Shown here: positions 59,148 to 64,000 of the stretch, piece after piece | How the letters are laid out: every line of letters begins with the position of its first letter | Numbering within the stretch: position 1 is the first letter of the stretch | Origin: Occultella aeris | Lineage (GTDB): Bacteria; Actinomycetota; Actinomycetes; Actinomycetales; Beutenbergiaceae | Direction of reading: 5' to 3' | Length of the DNA: 64,000 nt | Assembly: GCF_902703175.1 (NCBI RefSeq) | Contig: NZ_CACRYJ010000016.1 | Span: 183,445 to 247,444 of the forward strand | Program-made: the position numbers and the translations under genes | The notes under the pieces: generated by a model | The model's database searches: none | Told to the model about the DNA's origin: nothing | Seen by the model: only the letters and a program-made list of their open reading frames with translations

Positions 59148-59467
59148 GTCCAGTCACCGCCTCATTACGTACGGACGAAAGTCCCACTGTAGTGCAAGAG
59201 GTGTGTGCGCCTCGGGGTCCTTGCCCTGGACTTGTGGTGAGGTCCGTGGGCGAGTGCTCGAGGGGCGAGGTGGGCTATCGATTGGCGTGCCCGGCGGCGC
59301 GCGGCTTGACGTGATGGTGGCAGCAGCTCGCTACAGCCGGTCAGGCAAGGGGAGGAGTCGGACAGGTATCGGCGTGCGCGGCACGGACCGTCTACCGTGA
59401 CCCGACCTGGCAACGCGGTCGGCGATGAGCACAGGCCCTCCTGGCGATGCTGACCTACGCTCAGCCC
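59148..59467. other. Gene-free stretch
   Basis: No gene, repeat or clear regulatory motif is supported here. Confidence 0.35.
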
Positions 59468-59708
59468 ATGGACTCGCTGAGCTTCGGCCTCTCCAAGCTT
59501 CGCGCAGCGCAGAGTGGAGCGCACCTCGTTGACGCCGTTTGGGACCTGCGCGACTCTGCCTACGACCATCCAGAACTCTCTAACAGCGGAGACCCTCTTC
59601 CAGGCCCTAGGGGAAGAACTCGAGCAAACGCCGATCGAGGACGGAAGGACGGTTCCGAGTCACGTGTTGGCGCGCGCCATCGAGAAGGTGCGCGCGCACG
59701 AACCGTAA
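59468..59708 (+). pseudogene. Small unknown gene split by a frameshift
   Basis: From ATG 59468 the frame reads MDSLSFGLSKLRAAQSGAHL, VDAVWDLRDSAYDHPE. From about 59578 another frame reads LTAETLFQALGEELEQTPIE and DGRTVPSHVLARAIEKVRAH with TAA at 59706-59708. Both halves look coding, and together they would make about 78 aa. No family is recognised. Confidence 0.4.
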
Positions 59709-59874
59709 GGGCCAGCGACTGCCGTTGGGCAACCTGCACCAAGACCACCGCGAGAGCCAGAGTCGCGGGACCTGTTCCGAGCGACGTCAGCCGCCGAACG
59801 GCCAGGCGCACCGCCTCTCCTGCAGCACGACCGACCGACAGGTGCTCGATGGTGGCAAGACTCGGGTCTCGTGG

Positions 59875-60210
59875 TCACCCGGAGGCTGCCGGGGGCATCA
59901 GCCAGACGTGTCGTTCACGTCGGTTCCGGTGCCACTCGGCGACCTGTTCCGCCGACCGAACTTCAGCCAGAGGCGCAGCCGCCTCGGCGAAGCGCTCGGC
60001 GCTCATGGATACGGTTTCGTCGTCTATGACGCTCTCGAAGGTGACCTTGCCCTGGTTGCGATCGACTGTGACCGACACCAGATCGAAGTCCAGAGTCTCC
60101 CCTCCGGGTTCCTCTACGTTCAGCACAGCCAGCACCTCCGCGCAGATGAAGGCGAACTCCGTGTCGTTTGCGCCAGTCAAGCTGCTCAGGTCATCCAGGA
60201 TTCCTGCCAC
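59875..60210 (-). CDS. Small protein of unknown function
   Basis: From GTG 60210 the 111-aa product reads VAGILDDLSSLTGANDTEFA, FICAEVLAVLNVEEPGGETL, DFDLVSVTVDRNQGKVTFES and SAERFAEAAAPLAEVRSAEQ. It looks like a compact alpha/beta protein without known motifs. TACGAT (minus strand, 60217-60222) ends 6 nt before the GTG, which chooses this start and suggests a leaderless mRNA. Confidence 0.55.
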   Translation of the reverse strand: MAGILDDLSSLTGANDTEFAFICAEVLAVLNVEEPGGETLDFDLVSVTVDRNQGKVTFESVIDDETVSMSAERFAEAAAPLAEVRSAEQVAEWHRNRRERHVWLMPPAASG

Positions 60211-60763
60211 GCTTGAATCGTAGAGCCCTTCAGGTCGAGCCACTATTTGAGGCTGAGGCTGGCTCTCCGAGCGCCTTGGGGCCGGGTCTCCGTGCGCTCG
60301 TCGGTGTCCCACAACAGCTCGAGTCCGGTTGTTGCAGGGGCGATTCGCGGCACTAGTGATCGGGTGCTCACTGGACCTAATCCGACGCGGGTCGCCTCAT
60401 CAGCGTCGCAGAAGTCGGCTCACCAACCCTGATCGATGCGCCGAGATTCGTGCCGGCTTGTGGGCCGAGGATCCGGTTCGATGGAGTGCCGTCCTGTGGC
60501 TTGCGCCGCTAGGTGGCGGGATTCTGTTGATGCTCGGTGACGATCGCGGGGTGGCGCCAGCCACTCGGAGACGATCAGTTCCCACGCGCGCTGGGGTCAG
60601 CCCTTCGTGACCGCAGTCGGTGAAGACCGCCGGCACGTGCGCCCCGCGCTGTGGGTCGCCAGAGCTGGTGCCTCTCGGCTCGGTTGTCCATACGACCACA
60701 CTGGGCCTTTCCCCGCGGACGGCACCCTGTTCAGCTCCCCTCGTCGAGGCACTGGGTTCGCGC
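60211..60763. other. Gene-free stretch
   Basis: No supported gene lies here. It separates the mobile region from the oxidoreductase remnant. Confidence 0.35.
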
Positions 60764-61620
60764 CTACGGCGAGCCGCCGCTTCCTCCGGTGAGCTGGAGT
60801 TCGCGGGTGATGCGCTGGAGGGTGGCGGTGATGTCTGTGGTGGCGGGCTGCACCTGCACGCAGAGGTGGTCCGCGCCGGCATCGACGTGCGCTCGGAGGC
60901 CCTGGGCGACCTTTGCCGCGTCGCCGTGCGCCACGATGGCGTCGACCAGCCGGTCGCTTCCTCCGTCGGCGACGTCTCTCTCGTAAAGCCTGCCCGGCGC
61001 ATATTGCCGACATAGTTGACCATCTTCAGGTACCCGGCCAGGAAGTCCCGGGCGGCCCGCCGTGCGGAGACCGGATCTGCATCGATCACCACCGTCTGCT
61101 CAGGAGCGATGAGCATGCTGTTGCCGGTCAGGTCGCGCGCCTCGCGCGTTTGCGCCGGGACCGTCAGGTACGGATGCGTACCGCCGCTGCGCGCGGCAGC
61201 GATCGCGAGCATCTTGGGTCCGAGCGCAGATATCAACCGATCGCCGTTCGGGACACCGCCGGCATCAAGTGTGTCCAGATAGCGGGTCGTCGCTTCGAGC
61301 GGACGGGTGCGCTCCGGCGTCGCCTCCCGGTGACCCGATCCGATGCCCAGGAGAAGGCGCCCCGGGTGACGCGCGACGATCCGGTAGGAGTCGGCTAGTT
61401 CAGTGGGGTCGGACTGCCAGATGTTCACGATCGCTGTCGCGACGACGACGGATTCGGTACCGTCCAGCACTTCTTCGGCGAGCCGAAGGTCAGACCCGGG
61501 TGAGCTGCCCTGCCAGATGGTGCCGAACCCGAGCCGTTCGATCGTCTGTGCCAGCGGCACGTCGAGTTCGTCCTTGCCCCGCCATACTCCGTAGCGCCCC
61601 AAGCGATTCGTCCAGTCCAT
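60764..61620 (-). pseudogene. Frameshifted LLM-class (F420-type) oxidoreductase gene
   Basis: From ATG 61620 (AAGGA upstream) the frame reads MDWTNRLGRYGVWRGKDELD, LARHPGRLLLGIGSGHRE-like sequence (VARHPGRLLLGIGSGHREAT) and YLKMVNYVGNMRRAGF. This is the luciferase-like monooxygenase fold of F420-dependent enzymes. Near 60980-60990 the coding frame changes to ERDVADGGSDRLVDAIVAHG, AGADHLCVQVQPATTDITAT and a TAG at 60764-60766. The two parts make one full-length protein of about 285 aa, so a one-base shift breaks it, unless it is a sequence error. Confidence 0.75.
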
Positions 61621-61709
61621 GTACGTCCTTTCGGTGAAGTCGACACGCAAGGTGCCGACACAAACGTTGAAGCACGTGTCACGTCGGTCGGTCGGTCGGC
61701 GTCGGAGCC

Positions 61710-61877
61710 GTGGCTTTGACGCGCCGGACACCCCGCTTCCGCGAGCTCGCCGCTGCTGCGGACGCACATCTAGCGTGCCTTGGTGTCTGCGACGCTGAGG
61801 CCGCGGTCGACGCGGCTCTCAACCAGCGGGTCGAGCAATCTGGTGACTCATGGGTGTCCAGCCGCGCGCCACGCTGA
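61710..61877 (+). CDS. Small ORF (55 aa), first of an overlapping pair
   Basis: From GTG 61710 the frame reads VALTRRTPRFRELAAAADAH, then VCDAEAAVDAALNQRVEQSG, and ends SSRAPR. It is helical and charged. It overlaps the next ORF by 28 nt, the pattern of small antitoxin-toxin pairs, but no family is recognised. Confidence 0.3.
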   Translation: MALTRRTPRFRELAAAADAHLACLGVCDAEAAVDAALNQRVEQSGDSWVSSRAPR

Positions 61878-61996
61878 GGTATGCGCCCGACCACGTCGCT
61901 CAGTGGGTCGTTGACGACATTCTGGAAGCCCCGAAGCTGCCGGAGCAGAGCGACGGAACGGTGATCGACCTCTCGACCCGTGGGCGAACTGAGTGA
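61850..61996 (+). CDS. Small ORF (48 aa), second of an overlapping pair
   Basis: From ATG 61850 the frame reads MGVQPRATLRYAPDHVAQWV, VDDILEAPKLPEQSDGTVID and LSTRGRTE with high GC3. No family is recognised. It may be a fragment. Confidence 0.3.
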   Translation: MGVQPRATLRYAPDHVAQWVVDDILEAPKLPEQSDGTVIDLSTRGRTE

Positions 61997-62056
61997 GCAA
62001 GCAGGGGCCCTCTGACCGCTGTCCCTGAGATCCCCACGCCAAGTGCGTCGAGGTAG

Positions 62057-62977
62057 TCACTTGGGTGGTTTCTTGCTGGCGGGGTTCTGCGGGGTGTCTA
62101 TCCGGTCGCCCTCTGGGGAGGGAGCGTCTGCGACGGTCCAGCTGGCGAGCAGGCGGAGTGCGTCGCTCGTGGGGGAGCCGGGCTCGGCGGAGAAGGCGAT
62201 GAGTTGGAGTCCGCGTTCGTTGCTCACGTCGAGGGCCTCGAAGGAGAGGTCGAGGTCGCCGACCACAGGGTGCGTAACGGATTTGGTGCCGGTGCGGTGT
62301 TCGCGCACGTCGTGGGATGCCCACAGGGTGCGGAACGGGTCGCTGCAGGTGGCGAGCTCGCCGACGAGGTCACTGAGCTCGCGGTCGCGCGGGTGTCGTC
62401 CTGCCTCGGCGCGCAGTAGGGCGACGATTTGCTGCGCTGCGTCCTCCCAGTGGCGGTAGAAGCCAGGCGCGCGGGGATCCAGGAAGAGGTAGCGAGCGAA
62501 GTTCGCGGGCTGGCGCGGACTGTCGAAGAGCTCCGAGAAGAGGGCACGACCGAGAGAGTTGATCCCCACGACGTCGAGCCGTCCGTTCTGCACGACCACC
62601 GGCACGCCGTGCATCGCGTCGAGCAGCTGCTGCATACCCGGTCGGATCGCCTGCGTCCTCGGCCGGGACCTGCGTCGGCTGGGCGATGCGCCATCGTTCG
62701 CCGCGCGCACCAGGTCGTGCAGGTGCTGCACCTCGGCATCGTCCAGCCGCAGAGCGCGGGCGAGTCCCTCGAGCACGGACTCCGAGACGCCTGTCGCGGT
62801 GCCGCGCTCGAGTCGCACGTAGTACTCCACGCTCATGCCGGCGACCAGGGCGACCTCTTCGCGGCGCAACCCGGCCACGCGTCGCCTGCCGCCGAAGTCG
62901 GGCAGTCCGACGTCGGCGGGGGTGAGCCTGGCACGCCTGGTGGTCAGGAACTCACGGATGTCGTTCCTCGGGTCCAT
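62057..62977 (-). CDS. XRE-type HTH regulator with MmyB-like ligand domain
   Basis: The 306-aa paralogue of the 42763-43677 protein has [40 protein letters not shown], then an MmyB-like domain (VPVVVQNGRLDVVGINSLGR, NFARYLFLDPRAPGFYRHWE). TACCGT ends 7 nt before ATG 62977, so the mRNA is probably leaderless. It is divergent from an SDR gene 160 nt away, its likely target. Confidence 0.93.
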   Translation of the reverse strand: MDPRNDIREFLTTRRARLTPADVGLPDFGGRRRVAGLRREEVALVAGMSVEYYVRLERGTATGVSESVLEGLARALRLDDAEVQHLHDLVRAANDGASPSRRRSRPRTQAIRPGMQQLLDAMHGVPVVVQNGRLDVVGINSLGRALFSELFDSPRQPANFARYLFLDPRAPGFYRHWEDAAQQIVALLRAEAGRHPRDRELSDLVGELATCSDPFRTLWASHDVREHRTGTKSVTHPVVGDLDLSFEALDVSNERGLQLIAFSAEPGSPTSDALRLLASWTVADAPSPEGDRIDTPQNPASKKPPK

Positions 62978-63136
62978 GAAGACGACGGTAGGCCCGATCC
63001 CGCCCCCTTAGGGAGGTACGCGCAGTGACCCTATAGAGCGGGTCTCCCTCGCCGTTGCGATTCGACGTTGACTGGTGGCATCCGCAGGGAAGCCGCCGAC
63101 CGACCGGGACGGCGACCGAGAGAGAGAAGTTTCGTC

Positions 63137-63979
63137 ATGGCTGACAGCAAGGTCTGGTTCATCACCGGCGCGAGCCGCGGCCTGGGCATCGACATCGCAC
63201 AGGCGGCACTCGCCGCGGGCCACTTCGTCGTGGCGACCGGCCGCGACGCGCAGCGCGTCACCGACGCCGTCGGTGCGCACGACAACCTTCTCGCCGTGGC
63301 GCTCGACATCACCGACCCGGCAGCCTCCGACGCAGCGGCAGCGGCCGCCGTCGAGCGCTTCGGCCGCATCGACGTGCTCGTCAACAATGCCGGCAATTTC
63401 TACGCGGGGTTCTTCGAGACGCTCAGCGCCGACCAGGTGCGGGCGCAGATGGAGACGAACTTCTTCGGCCCGCTCAACGTCACGCGGGCCATCCTGCCGA
63501 TCCTGCGCCAGCAGCGCTCCGGACAGATCATCACCATCACGTCGACGGCAGGCTTCGTCGGTGGCAGCTTCACCTCGGCCTATGCCGCGTCGAAGCATGC
63601 GCTCGAGGGCTGGATGGAATCGCTCGCGCCGGAGGTCGCACCGTTCGGCATCGAGACGATGTCGGTCGAGCCTGGCTTCTTCCGCACCGAGCTGCTCGTC
63701 GAGGGCTCCTCCACGTTGTGGCCCGAGCTCGACATCGAGGACTACGCCGAGCAGACGGCGCAGACGATCCAGGCCTGGCGGCAGATGCACGGCACGCAGA
63801 TCGGTGACCCCGCCAAGCTCGCCGCAGCCCTCGTCACCCTCTCGGACGGTGGCGAGCTGCCCGGCCGGTTCATCGCCGGCGCCGACGCCATGGGCGGCAT
63901 CGAAGAAAAGCAAGCGACCGTGCAGCAGCAGATCGACGCCAACCGTGAGCTCTCCGCCTCCCTGTCCTACGACGCCTGA
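63137..63979 (+). CDS. SDR-family oxidoreductase
   Basis: The 280-aa classical SDR has TGASRGLG near residue 10, VNNAGNFYAGFFETLSADQV, TSTAGFVGG and YAASK. It resembles the SDR at 39288-40145 in length and motifs. GAGAGAAG precedes ATG 63137. It is divergent from the MmyB-HTH regulator. Substrate unknown. Confidence 0.93.
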   Translation: MADSKVWFITGASRGLGIDIAQAALAAGHFVVATGRDAQRVTDAVGAHDNLLAVALDITDPAASDAAAAAAVERFGRIDVLVNNAGNFYAGFFETLSADQVRAQMETNFFGPLNVTRAILPILRQQRSGQIITITSTAGFVGGSFTSAYAASKHALEGWMESLAPEVAPFGIETMSVEPGFFRTELLVEGSSTLWPELDIEDYAEQTAQTIQAWRQMHGTQIGDPAKLAAALVTLSDGGELPGRFIAGADAMGGIEEKQATVQQQIDANRELSASLSYDA

Positions 63980-64000
63980 GCGTCGACCCCACCCCACCCC

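Noticed and set aside
1..64000. CRISPR array or rRNA genes
   Set aside because: No regularly spaced repeats and no rRNA-like conserved stretches were seen.

Overview
The window is high-GC DNA (roughly 70% by eye) with dense GC3-biased genes, frequent GTG and TTG starts, ATGA/GTGA gene overlaps and TANNNT -10 boxes set 6-7 nt before start codons. A DUF4190/LytR_C gene pair, a TipAS-type MerR regulator, an MmyB-like HTH family and deazaflavin (F420) type enzymes point to an actinomycete, plausibly Micrococcales. No genus can be named from the sequence alone. Region 1 (1-17.6 kb) is a carbohydrate-use locus centred on L-rhamnose. It holds a LacI regulator, a zinc alcohol dehydrogenase, an IlvD/Edd sugar-acid dehydratase, a GH106-like alpha-L-rhamnosidase candidate, RhaI isomerase, a fused rhamnulose-1-phosphate aldolase/lactaldehyde dehydrogenase, rhamnulokinase and a YesU-like DUF1961 protein. 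Four copies of one LacI-type 12-mer, close to TGAAnCGnTTCA, sit before the transcription units and tie them into a local regulon. Housekeeping-type genes follow (hemerythrin, LysR, DUF4190, LytR_C), then an alginate-lyase-fold gene behind two palindromes. Region 2 (17.6-31.6 kb) is mixed accessory DNA: two GNATs, TetR, a stress trio (YtxH, DUF4235, CsbD), SDR, a DHFR-like reductase, a PadR-controlled ABC exporter with a 13+13 bp operator, a CGNR regulator facing an MFS pump, relics of two restriction/nuclease genes, and a MerR/TipAS-VOC operon with a classic long-spacer promoter. Region 3 (31.6-38.4 kb, minus strand) is the most unusual intact locus. Seven genes are chained by stop/start overlaps: receiver-like+PIG-L deacetylase, ATP-grasp ligase, PHP phosphoesterase, processive family-2 glycosyltransferase, 49-aa membrane peptide, secreted helical glycosidase-like protein, and an unknown. 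I infer a synthesis or modification system for an uncharacterised surface glycan. Region 4 (38.5-48.5 kb) carries TetR/SDR/hydrolase, MmyB-HTH/SDR cassettes (one intact, one collapsed by an internal deletion), an alcohol dehydrogenase and an MFS exporter. Region 5 (48.5-52 kb) is a gene graveyard: orphan palindromes and NUDIX, DUF402, IS21 istB and ArsR remnants around one intact glycosyltransferase. Region 6 (52-60.7 kb) has YCII, DUF1992, TetR and APH genes. It then has an integrated-element edge: a truncated tyrosine recombinase, a long hairpin and a tRNA-Ser 3'-end attachment core. Beyond the edge lies a compact cargo of a Ser/Thr kinase divergent from two small unknown proteins, possibly a defence-type module. 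Region 7 (60.7-64 kb) has a frameshifted LLM oxidoreductase, two overlapping mini-ORFs and another MmyB-HTH divergent from an SDR.
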